A stretch of 11,436 bases of DNA from positions 67,449 to 78,884 of the forward strand of contig MU646887.1 in the NCBI GenBank assembly GCA_026770585.1. The letters run 5' to 3'. Numbering within the stretch: the first letter of the stretch is position 1; each line of letters starts with the position of its first letter. The notes below the pieces were generated by a model. That model saw only the letters and a program-made list of their open reading frames with translations. It did not search any database and had not been told where the DNA came from. The stretch comes from Baffinella frigidus (taxonomy: Eukaryota > Cryptophyceae > Cryptomonadales > Baffinellaceae). This document shows positions 5,975-11,370 of this stretch, piece by piece. A program made the position numbers and the translations under genes.

Positions 5975-6647
5975 ACGCTGGAGCCATCATGTCTCTGAGG
6001 AAGCTCTCCTTTCATCTTTGGTATCAAACTGATTTCACCTCACACCCCCACACAATCCCTTTCACCTTGTGGGGTATTCGTGATTGAAGCTCTTAAACTT
6101 CAACCATGGGATACCATGAGCCTCAAGGGAGGCTGACTTGGGTTCGGTGCGTGTAAGTGAGCATGGGAGCGATATCGCATACCTTCACCCACCCCAACAG
6201 AACCAACCTGTATCCCCTCTTCACGAGCCTCTGCACTGGAGAGCTAAACGCGATCCGAAAGCGAAAATGCTTTCTCTGCAGATCCCTTCTACGGAACAGC
6301 GTGTCGTTGGCATACGTTGGCAGCATTTAAACCCTAAAGGACCTAAAGGGCGAGCCGTGGTTGGAGCTCTTCAGCCTCAACCATGGGATACCATGAGCCT
6401 CATAACGGCTGACTGGGGTTCTGGTGTGTGCGCGAGCGCGGTCCTATGGATTAACTCAAACACCCCATGAGAATCACCCTTTATCCCTTCTTCACGAGCC
6501 TCTGCACTGGAGAGCTAAACGCGACCCGAAAGCAAAATACTTTTTCTGCAGATTCTTTCTACTGAATGGACTGGGCTATGTTGGGAGCATTTTGGGGCTA
6601 GAGGACCTAAAGAGCGCTCGCCCTCAGAGACATGATAGCTCCAGCGT
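5975..6647. mobile_element. Possible 673-bp element with 26-bp terminal inverted repeats
   Basis: ACGCTGGAGCCATCATGTCT and six further bases at 5975-6000 are matched in reverse at 6622-6647 with one difference in 26. Between them lies the 277-bp tandem duplication. No target duplication or transposase is visible, so an inverted duplication cannot be excluded. Confidence 0.45.
6085..6616 (+). repeat. Two tandem copies of a 277-bp unit (includes R1 copies b and c)
   Basis: Copy 1 starts near 6085 and copy 2 near 6362. Both contain CAACCATGGGATACCATGAG, then TTCACGAGCCTCTGCACTGG, then the R1 core (6216-6348 and 6486-6616). Open frames in the two copies share PLHWRAKRDPKAK, but a one-base difference between AAAGCGAAAATGC and AAAGCAAAATAC shifts the frame. 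They are therefore treated as decayed repeats rather than genes. Confidence 0.75.
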
Positions 6648-6924
6648 CCCTTTCCTCGAGGAGGCAAGCTTAGGGAGCGGGGACGGCGCGCTCGACGGCC
6701 CCGCGGCTGCGCGCTTGACAAGACAATTTTGAGATTAACATTCTGAATAGTTAAGCTTTTATTCATGGCCATTCGGAATCGGGAGCTGCCCTTTGAACCA
6801 CAGCGGGCGGAGTCCTATGCTCAATTGGGGAGTACGGCAATACTGGTCCTTGCTTGGGGATGGCATGGGCTGACACCGACAATCCTGTCTAATAAATCGG
6901 AATTAACCGAATTAACGGAATAGC
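6648..6924. other. Gap with no supported gene
   Basis: A GC-rich patch (6650-6720) is open on both strands without splice borders or a recognisable family. The remainder is unremarkable, with ATTAACCGAATTAACGGAAT near the end. Confidence 0.3.
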
Positions 6925-7000
6925 TTTCTCTGCAGATCCTTTCTACGGAAGGGCGTGTCGTTGGGCTATGTTTGGGGCATTCAAAACCTAAAGGGCATAC
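6925..7000 (+). repeat. R1 dispersed repeat, copy d
   Basis: It begins CTTTCTCTGCAGATCCTTTC and continues with GGCGTGTCGTTGGGCTATG and AAAACCTAAAGGGC, matching copies b and c but lacking their first half. Confidence 0.7.
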
Positions 7001-7040
7001 AGGACATTTACCTACTCGTTGGGGTCGAGGGTTAGTTCAC

Positions 7041-7149
7041 GTCTCTGAGGCGGGCCCGTTTCCTAAGGCGTATCACTCAACTCGATGCTCAAGGGCCTCA
7101 TTTAGGACTTGTATCGAGAGTAATAAATAAAGAAAAAGAAGAAAAAAAG
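7041..7149 (+). mobile_element. SINE-like repeat R2 with A-rich tail, copy 1
   Basis: The body (GAGGCGGGCCCGTTTC ... GTATCACTCAAC ... CATTTAGGAC ... ATCGAG) is repeated at 10540-10650. It ends in TAATAAATAAAGAAAAAGAA and further A/G-rich sequence, a tail typical of retroposed elements. No polymerase III promoter boxes were recognised, so the SINE call is tentative. Confidence 0.45.
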
Positions 7150-7186
7150 AGCCTCAAGATGTGTGGTGTTTGGTGAGCTTGTCCTA

Positions 7187-7305
7187 CAGGGGTACCTCGC
7201 TCACAAGAAACCGCCCCCCCCCGAGGACCCTCCAGTAGGACCATGCCTAGGGCTTTATGGAGGTCCTAGGGGGGGTGGCGGTTTCTTATGAGCGAGGTAC
7301 CCTTG
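7187..7305. mobile_element. MITE-1 (CAGGGGTACCTCGCTCAYAAGAAA ends), copy 1
   Basis: The 32-bp ends (7184-7215 and 7277-7308 including flanks) match at 30 bases, and TA lies at both sides (7185-7186, 7306-7307). The interior continues as an imperfect palindrome through runs of C and G. TA duplication with CAG...CTG ends is the Tc1/mariner-superfamily pattern, and CAG..TACCTCG recalls pogo/Tigger-type ends. It is a non-autonomous element. Confidence 0.75.
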
Positions 7306-7453
7306 TAGTGGGCGAGGCGCTCCATTCCTCAACCACCCCGCGGGATAGTTGCCTCGGCTTCCTCTCCCCCTAGCATGTTGGGACCAACAACGCTCTCTCT
7401 CTCTCGTACAGGATCATAACCTGCATTTTCGTCAAGCTCTCTCCTCGCCCCTA

Positions 7454-7545
7454 CAGGGGTACCTCGTGTACAAGAAAACGCATTTTAAGAAAACGTACCG
7501 GATCCGACCCCTGCGTTTTCTCAATTTAAGTACCAGAAGGTTTAC
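7454..7545. mobile_element. MITE-1, degenerate copy 2
   Basis: The left end CAGGGGTACCTCG followed by TACAAGAAAAC is well preserved after TA at 7452-7453. GAAAACGCA (7474-7482) pairs with TGCGTTTTC (7512-7520). The right end is eroded to GTACC near 7530. Confidence 0.45.
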
Positions 7546-7577
7546 TTAACGCGAAATTCAGTCAACCTCCTGGTACT
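7529..7577. repeat. Small inverted repeat AGTACCAG ... CTGGTACT
   Basis: 7529-7545 and 7561-7577 match at 15 of 17 bases. It overlaps the eroded right end of the MITE-1 copy. Confidence 0.55.
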
Positions 7578-7642
7578 AATATAAGAAAACACCGACCGAC
7601 CGACCTTCAAGCAAGGGTGTTATTATAGCCCAGGTACCTCTA

Positions 7643-7749
7643 TCCCTCAAGTGGTCAGTAGGATCATACGCCCTACTACCTACGGTAGGGCCCTAGGACC
7701 TGCCTGCGGCGAGTTAGGGTGAATATACACCCTATGGGCACTCAAGGGA
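7643..7749. mobile_element. MITE-2 (TCCCTCAAGTGG ends), copy 1
   Basis: The ends TCCCTCAAGTGG and GCACTCAAGGGA are flanked by TA at 7641-7642 and 7750-7751. The interior has CATACGCCCTA and TACGGTAGGGCCCTAGGACC, shared with the copies at 8242, 9912 and, in reverse, 9286. Confidence 0.7.
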
Positions 7750-7787
7750 TACAATGAAAGGCGAGTCCCCTTCTGGAAGATCACGGG

Positions 7788-7895
7788 GTGTGGGTAGTGA
7801 TGTGGTCGGAGTTCCCCATCCTACCCTCCGACCCACACGTGGGTAGTGTGGGTAGGAGGGTAGGATGGGAACTCCGACCACCGCACTACCCACAC
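7788..7895. repeat. Near-perfect 108-bp palindrome
   Basis: The arms 7788-7829 and 7855-7895 (GTGTGGGTAGTG, then GGTCGGAGTTCCCCATCC) match almost throughout. The 25-base loop is itself built of ACCCAC/GTGGGT. The high identity points to a recent origin or to ongoing arm correction. Confidence 0.8.
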
Positions 7896-7927
7896 GGGGT
7901 CCCCTCCCGGGAGATTACTCCCGAATA

Positions 7928-8008
7928 CAGGTGTACCTCGACCATCAGAAACTAGGCCTACGGTGGTCCTGGGGGAGCGGGGCGGCTCCTTATGAGCGAG
8001 GTCCCCAC
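7928..8008. mobile_element. MITE-1, short degenerate copy 3
   Basis: CAGGTGTACCTCG at 7928 and TTATGAGCGAGG at about 7990 are altered MITE-1 ends. The right flank GAGAGACGGCG is the same host sequence that flanks MITE-1 copy 4 at 8516. Confidence 0.5.
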
Positions 8009-8075
8009 CGAGAGACGGCGCATGTCCGTATGCTAACACTGACAACATACGCGATGGAGAGGAGATGACTTTGGG

Positions 8076-8170
8076 TCCGTTAGGTTCTTCGAGCTCCCAC
8101 CATAGGCGGACACCGGAACTGGTTCTGTAGAAAGGCCATGCTTCCTTTCGGATCACATCAAGCCCACCTG
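8076..8170 (-). repeat. R1 dispersed repeat, copy e (reverse), with an open reading stretch
   Basis: On the minus strand it reads ILCTGGLDVIRKEAWPFYRT and then SSGVRLWWELEEP. The DNA matches the R1 copies at 6216-6348 in reverse, including CCTCTG, GATCCGAAAG, TTTCTAC and GGACC. It may be the remnant of a translated repeat, but no gene is claimed. Confidence 0.6.
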
Positions 8171-8241
8171 TACAGAGGATCGCGGCAGAAACCGGAACCA
8201 CCTAGAGACGGCGTGTGTCTATGCTCACAACCTGTGTGGTA

Positions 8242-8346
8242 TCCCTCAAGTGGTCAGCCAGTAGGCCCATACGCCCTACCGTAGGGCCCTAGGACCTGCC
8301 TGGGACCTCTTGGGGGTCGAATTCGGCCCCTTCGCCACTCAAGAGA
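8242..8346. mobile_element. MITE-2, copy 2 (insertion site verifiable)
   Basis: The ends TCCCTCAAGTGG and CCACTCAAGAGA are flanked by TA (8240-8241, 8347-8348). The empty equivalent CTGTGCGGATATTGATTGAC is preserved at 8543-8562, which confirms both boundaries and the 2-bp duplication. Confidence 0.8.
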
Positions 8347-8395
8347 TATTAATTCACTTTCCCAGGCCGGTTCATAGGAGCCTAGGACCCACCTA

Positions 8396-8513
8396 CAGGG
8401 GTAACTCGCTCATAAGAAAGCCCCCCCCCCCCTAGGACCACCACCAGGCCCTAGGCATAGCGCTACTGTAGGGTCCTAGGAGGATGCACTTTCTTATGCG
8501 CGAGGTACCCCTG
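8396..8513. mobile_element. MITE-1, copy 4 (insertion site verifiable)
   Basis: The 28-bp ends including flank (8393-8420, 8489-8516) match at 26 bases, with TA at 8394-8395 and 8514-8515. Empty sites ACCACCTAGAGACGG (8199-8213) and CCCACCTACAGACGG (8597-8611) confirm the boundaries. Confidence 0.8.
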
Positions 8514-8624
8514 TAGAGACGGCGTGTGTCCATATGCCCGCAACCTGTGCGGATATTGATTGACTTTCCCAGGCCTGTTCCTAGGGAGCCTAGGACCCAC
8601 CTACAGACGGCGTGTGCTTTAGGT

Positions 8625-8700
8625 CCTTAAGGTTCTTCGAGCTCCCAACATAGGCGGACACCAGAACTTGTTCTGTAGAAAGGCCATGCTTCCTGTGTCC
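8625..8700 (-). repeat. R1 dispersed repeat, copy f (reverse)
   Basis: It is nearly identical to 8076-8150. In the frame EAWPFYRTSSGVRL most differences between the two copies fall at third codon positions (ACC/ACA, TCC/TCT, TGG/TGT), but a TAA replaces AAC after the Glu-Glu-Pro codons. Confidence 0.7.
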
Positions 8701-8731
8701 ATATGCCCACAACTCAAGTGGTGGAGATTAC

Positions 8732-8778
8732 TTGCCGAGGGTCCCCGCAGAGAGGTATCTGTCGACCTTGGCAGCATT
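8732..8778 (-). CDS. Short exon, third of the phosphatase-like block
   Basis: The acceptor is CCCTAAACCCAG|AAT, where the telomere-type array at 8781-9037 runs to the splice site, and the donor is GGCAA|GTAATC. The frame reads NAAKVDRYLSAGTLG, with 11 of 15 codons ending in G or C. It starts in phase 0, matching the phase-0 end of the exon at 9444-9500, and ends after the second base of a codon. In PTEN/DUSP-type phosphatases this position follows the helix after the P-loop, where a basic PSQ.RYV-like segment is common; KVDRYL resembles it only loosely. The next exon, which must start with one base, was not identified. Confidence 0.5.
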
Positions 8779-8780
8779 CT

Positions 8781-9037
8781 GGGTTTAGGGTTTGGGGTTT
8801 AGGGTTTAGGGTTTAGGGTTTAGGGTTTGGGGTTTGGGGTTTAGGGTTTGGGGTTTAGGGTTTAGGGTTCAGTGTTTAGTGTTTAGTGTTTAGTGTTTGG
8901 GGTTTGGGGTTTAGTGTTTAGGGTTTGGGGTTTGGGGTTTAGGGTTTAGGGTTTAGGGTTTAGGGTTTAGGGTTTAGGGTTCAAGGTTTAGGGTTTAGGG
9001 TTGTAAGGTTCAGGGTTCAGGGTTCAGAGTTTAGGGT
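8781..9037 (+). repeat. TTTAGGG/TTTGGGG array
   Basis: This is the most regular TTTAGGG block in the window, with TTTGGGG, TTTAGTG and TTCAGGG variants. Confidence 0.92.
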
Positions 9038-9039
9038 CT

Positions 9040-9174
9040 GACCGGCTTGCGGTCGTAGGATTTAGAGTTTAGAGTTTAGAGTTTAGGGTTTAGGGTTTAG
9101 GGTTAGGATTTAGGGTGTAGGATTCAGGGTTTAGGGCGAGACCGGCTTCCGGTCTGAGACCGGCTTCCGGTCTC
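9040..9174. repeat. GACCGG hairpins derived from an exon/donor border, within telomere-type repeats
   Basis: GACCGGCTTGCGGTC at 9040-9054, and two adjacent perfect hairpins at 9139-9155 and 9156-9174 (GAGACCGG-CTT-CCGGTCTC), punctuate the array 9059-9137. On the minus strand each contains AAGCCGGTC, the exon end and donor of the exon at 9444-9500. Confidence 0.7.
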
Positions 9175-9247
9175 AGGGTTTAGAGTTTATGGTTTATGGT
9201 TTATGGTTTATGGTTTATGGTTTATGGTATATGGTTTATGGTTTAGG
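9175..9247 (+). repeat. TTTATGG array
   Basis: About nine uniform TTTATGG units form a homogenised variant of the telomere-type repeat found nowhere else in the window at this length. Confidence 0.9.
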
Positions 9248-9285
9248 GAGAGACCGGCTTGCGGACGGCGTTCTTGGTGCTGGCG
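9248..9285 (-). pseudogene. Copied exon end and donor (from the 9444-9500 exon), copy 1
   Basis: These 38 bases are identical to 9437-9474. On the minus strand they carry the codons for ASTKNAVRKP, the donor GTCTCTCCC and the join to TAAACCC repeats. The first part of the exon is absent. Confidence 0.75.
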
Positions 9286-9368
9286 CCAGGCAGGTCCTAG
9301 GGCCCTACGGTAGGGCGTATGCGCCTACTGGCTGGCCTCTTGAGGGATACCACTCAGGTTGTGCGCAT
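9286..9368 (-). repeat. Inverted copy of 8222-8303, carrying half of a MITE-2 and its flank
   Basis: The minus strand matches 8222-8303 over about 82 bases with roughly six differences, including the flank CACAACCTG outside the MITE end. The copy therefore arose by duplication of a segment, not by a second transposition. Confidence 0.7.
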
Positions 9369-9388
9369 TCAGGGATTGAGGGTTGAGG

Positions 9389-9408
9389 GAGAGACCGGCG
9401 GACGGCGG
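9389..9408 (-). pseudogene. Copied exon end and donor, shortened copy 2
   Basis: It is the same border as 9248-9270 but with CTTG deleted (GAGAGACCGGCGGACGGCG). Short GGGTTGA and TTTAGGG stretches (9371-9388, 9409-9436) flank it. Confidence 0.65.
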
Positions 9409-9443
9409 GTTTAGGGTTTAGGGTTTAGGGTTTAGGGAGAGAC

Positions 9444-9500
9444 CGGCTTGCGGACGGCGTTCTTGGTGCTGGCGTACTCTGTCAGGTCCGCGCACACTTT
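9444..9500 (-). CDS. Exon, second of the phosphatase-like block
   Basis: A CT-rich tract and TCTGGAGCAG precede the exon; acceptors GGAG|CAG and GCAG|AAA are both in phase 0. The frame reads KVCADLTEYASTKNAVRKP and ends exactly at the donor GTCTCTCCCTAAACCC, where telomere-type repeats start. Of 19 codons, 17 end in G or C. Joined to the exon at 11308-11367 it continues GLGDSE-KVCADLTEYA. In PTEN/DUSP-type phosphatases the P-loop helix is followed by a helix ending in a basic segment before a Pro, which is compatible. Parts of this exon have been copied on both sides: its start at 9727 and 9884, its end at 9248 and 9389. Confidence 0.62.
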
Positions 9501-9509
9501 CTGCTCCAG
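9482..9509 (-). repeat. Acceptor-edge repeat, true copy
   Basis: TCAGGTCCGCGCACACTTTC and TGCTCCAG hold the acceptor and first codons of the exon at 9444-9500. Copies are at 9727-9754 (two base changes) and 9884-9902, each followed rightward by GA-rich sequence. Confidence 0.8.
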
Positions 9510-9510
9510 A

Positions 9511-9781
9511 TAGAGAGAGAGTGAGAGAGAGAGAGAGAGTGAGAGTGAGAGAGCGACCCGGAGACAGAGAGAGTGTGTGAGAGAGAGAGACAGCGAAAGT
9601 GAGAGACAGATCCAGATCCAGATCCAGAGAGTGAGAGTGAGAGTGAGAGTGAGAGAGAGAGATCCAGAGAGAGAGAGATCCAGAGAGCGAGAGCGAGTGA
9701 GAGAGACAGAGAGTGAGAGAGAAAGATCAGGTCCGAGCACACTTTCAGCTCCAGCGACAGAGAGCATGCGAGAGAGAGAGA
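9511..9781 (+). repeat. GA-rich microsatellite (GAGAGA, GAGTGA, GATCCA)
   Basis: This is a long run of (GA)n with GAGTGA and GATCCA variants, broken at 9727-9765 by a copied exon edge. The Leu-Ser and Arg-Glu open frames over it are products of the repeat. On the minus strand it is the pyrimidine tract before the acceptor at 9501. Confidence 0.92.
9727..9754 (-). pseudogene. Copied acceptor and exon start (from the 9444-9500 exon)
   Basis: The minus strand reads CTGGAGCTGAAAGTGTGCTC then GGACCTGATC, matching the true exon start with changes, then re-enters CT repeats. The last acceptor base context is altered (CAG to CTG). Confidence 0.7.
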
Positions 9782-9883
9782 TTTGTAAATACCAACACGG
9801 TCTGACGCCATGCACGCACCCCCACCGAGGCTGTGTCTGAGCAGGATATAGAAAGAGGTCATGTGCACTCTACACGTCGTGTA

Positions 9884-9902
9884 CGCACACTTTCTGCTCC
9901 AG
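9884..9902 (-). pseudogene. Second copy of the acceptor and exon start
   Basis: CTGGAGCAGAAAGTGTGCG on the minus strand is identical to the true border over 19 bases. It is followed rightward by GAGAGAGA and then MITE-2 copy 3. Confidence 0.65.
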
Positions 9903-9911
9903 AGAGAGATA

Positions 9912-10012
9912 TCCCTTAAGTGGCGAGTAGGCGCATACGTCCCACAGTAGGGCCCTACGACTTGCTTAGGACCTCTTTGCGGTCAAATTCGACCGCATCA
10001 CCACTTAAGGGA
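9912..10012. mobile_element. MITE-2, copy 3
   Basis: The ends TCCCTTAAGTGG and CCACTTAAGGGA are perfect, with TA at 9910-9911 and 10013-10014. The interior carries CAGTAGGGCCCTACGA and an inner CGGTCAAATTCGACCG hairpin. It is inserted in the short GA tract. Confidence 0.8.
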
Positions 10013-10216
10013 TAGCGAGCTTTGTTGAGTCCAATAGGTTTAGAAGTATCAATGCGAGACCTTATTGTTCCAGAGAGGGGGGGGGGGCTTTGTCAATCCG
10101 CACCCGGAGACGAACAGGGCTACGTCCTTTTAAATTCGGTCTACGTCCTTTAAAATACGTATCTTTATTTCGTGTAAAAAATCAAATTTGGGGCCTTTTT
10201 CAAAATTTGGGAAATT

Positions 10217-10274
10217 GATCTGAGGGGCCACGTGTTTTCACACAACGTTGCGAAAACACATGGCCCTCCAGATG
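10217..10274. repeat. Fold-back repeat GGCCACGTGTTTTC ... GAAAACACATGGCC
   Basis: 10226-10239 pairs with 10252-10265 at 13 of 14 bases, and pairing extends outward through GATCTGA/CCAGATG. Confidence 0.65.
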
Positions 10275-10343
10275 ACCAAACATGTTCTTCGTGAAACGTA
10301 GCTCTTTTCGCCTCCGGGTGCGGAACACCAGGTTGCCATTATA

Positions 10344-10531
10344 CAGTGGACCTACCCTAACACATACCCGTCGGGGCCGGACTGATTGAGTGTGTGTGGA
10401 GGGTAGGTATGCGTTATGGTGTCCACCCTTCAGGCATATTTCCTTTCAGGGGGAAATCGGGGGCCGGCCGAAGGAGTATGTGTGGAGGGTAAGTATGTGT
10501 TACGGTAGCCTGTGTTAGGGTAGGTGGACTG
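10344..10531. mobile_element. TA-flanked Tc1/mariner-type MITE (CAGT ... ACTG ends)
   Basis: The ends CAGTGGACCTACCCTAACAC and the complementary right end match at 20 of 22 bases counted with the flank. TA lies at 10342-10343 and 10532-10533. Inside, GTGTGGAGGGTAGGTATGCG (about 10396) and GTGTGGAGGGTAAGTATGTG (about 10480) form a direct duplication of about 35 bp. It is non-autonomous. Confidence 0.65.
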
Positions 10532-10539
10532 TAGCGCTT

Positions 10540-10650
10540 GTCTCCGAGGCGGGCCCGTTTCTGAAGGCTCGTAGACTTTTGTATCACTCAACGCAAGGTT
10601 CAAGGGCGTCATTTAGGACCTGCATCGAGTGTACTAAAGAAGAAGAGGAA
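10540..10650 (+). mobile_element. SINE-like repeat R2 with A/G-rich tail, copy 2
   Basis: It matches 7041-7149 with an insertion of about ten bases (CTCGTAGACTTT region) and ends in ACTAAAGAAGAAGAGGAAC. It starts only a few bases after the TA flank of the element at 10344-10531. Confidence 0.45.
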
Positions 10651-10831
10651 CACCAGGTTGTGGGGTATCAGTGTGGCCACCCGTAGAAAGGTAGATATGA
10701 TGCTACCTGGAAAAGGGAATTCAAACTCCCATGCCGCGAGGCCGGTCCACTAAAATCATCTGAGCCGTGATGAGGTGGATCCGGACCAGTTGGCTGTGAA
10801 TAAAGAACTCTCTCTCTGTGGCCGCCCTGTA

Positions 10832-10979
10832 GATCTCTTGGGAAACAGTTCTAATTTAAAACGTTATGGCAATGAAATTTACTACACACCATGAGTTTTG
10901 CTAGTAAAATTAAAGCATTCGTGTAGTAATTTTCATTGGATCCAATGGTTTTAAATTAAAACCGTTTCCGCATTAGATC
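10832..10979. mobile_element. 148-bp fold-back element, ACTACACA-tip family, copy 2
   Basis: Arms of nearly 60 bp (10832-10888 with 10921-10979) match imperfectly: GATCT, GGAAAC, TAATTTAAAAC, CAATGAAA, TTACTACAC. The inner tip equals that of the element at 3078-3164. Confidence 0.65.
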
Positions 10980-11049
10980 CGCCCGAGGATGCAGCATTCG
11001 AACCTAGACGCAAAACAGGTTACGAGCCTGGTCAATCGCGTCTCTCCAC

Positions 11050-11163
11050 AGATTCTATCTCAGATTTCAGTGGGGCTTGCAGCCATTCTGTACATTTAGA
11101 GTTGTAATATTCTTCGATTTGTACCAGAAATCGTTTAGATGGACAGTTCCTGAGATAGAATCT
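11050..11163. repeat. Inverted repeat AGATTCTATCTCAG ... CTGAGATAGAATCT
   Basis: Perfect 14-bp arms lie at 11050-11063 and 11150-11163, with an 86-bp AT-rich centre. No target duplication is visible. Confidence 0.65.
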
Positions 11164-11221
11164 ATGAAGGGACCCGATGAGCTTTATCAACGGTCGTTGA
11201 CCATCTGTTGACCCTTGAAAA

Positions 11222-11308
11222 TTTGACCAGTTTGTGGTTAGTCAACGTACAGGCCCACCCCAGTTAAACTTTGACCAGTTTGTGGTTGAGTCAACGCACG
11301 GGCCCACC
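11222..11308 (-). repeat. Two 39-bp direct repeats at 48-bp spacing, covering a splice donor
   Basis: 11270-11308 and 11222-11259 share TTTGACCAGTTTGTGGTT and GTCAACG.AC.GGCCCACC. The right copy includes the donor of the exon at 11308-11367; the left copy is a donor-proximal duplicate inside the intron. Confidence 0.8.
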
Positions 11309-11367
11309 TCAGAGTCGCCGAGGCCCTCCATCTTGAGCCACTGCGCGAGGACGGTGCCCGTGCGCCC
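11308..11367 (-). CDS. Exon with a tyrosine/dual-specificity phosphatase P-loop end (first exon visible)
   Basis: The acceptor is CCCCAACCTCAG|GGG, directly behind the TTTGGGG array, and the donor is TCTGAG|GTGGGC. The frame reads GRTGTVLAQWLKMEGL and then GDSE; 19 of 20 codons end in G or C and both borders are in phase 0. In the Cys-x5-Arg phosphatases (DUSP, PTEN and relatives) the catalytic loop reads HC..G.GRTGT and continues into a helix such as MLACYLVKERGL, so the visible Arg would be the phosphate-binding one. The catalytic Cys must lie on the exon upstream, beyond the right edge. The match covers only 20 residues, so the subfamily is open. Confidence 0.6.
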
Positions 11368-11370
11368 CTG

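Larger units (their letters stand above)
8199..8615 (+). repeat. Tandem repeat of about 90 bp interrupted by two MITE insertions
   Basis: Without the insertions the unit reads ACCTAGAGACGGCGTGTGTC ... CAACCTGTGYGG ... ATATTGATTGACTTTCCCAG ... AGCCTAGGACCCACCTA and repeats. In the first unit MITE-2 sits at 8242-8346 and MITE-1 at 8396-8513. The second unit (8514-8607) has neither and preserves the empty sites. A further unit start is at 8605. Confidence 0.75.
8779..9443 (-). other. Intron between the exons at 9444-9500 and 8732-8778, made almost wholly of telomere-type repeats
   Basis: This 665-nt intron starts GTCTCTCCCTAAACCC and ends TAAACCCAG. It consists of the arrays at 8781-9437, copies of its own donor border and one inverted copy of a MITE-2-bearing segment (9286-9368). 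Confidence 0.55.
9501..11307 (-). other. Intron between the exons at 11308-11367 and 9444-9500
   Basis: If the two exons are neighbours, this 1.8-kb intron starts GTGGGCCCGTGCG and ends in a CT tract plus GAGCAG. It holds several fold-back elements, R2 copy 2 and the GA tract. A minus-strand open stretch at about 10733-10845 (AATEREFFIHSQLVRIHL and following) is the only other coding-like segment seen and is not supported by a family. Confidence 0.45.

Noticed and set aside
7821-8201. A 126-residue minus-strand ORF
   Set aside because: It runs through an R1 copy, a MITE-1 copy and half of the palindrome at 7788-7895, so it is a chance join of repeats.
9432-9868. Leu-Ser-rich and Arg-Glu-rich ORFs over the GA tract (9432-9815, 9482-9868 minus; 9577-9840 plus)
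   Set aside because: They are translations of the GA/CT microsatellite. The only real coding part is the 57-nt exon at 9444-9500.
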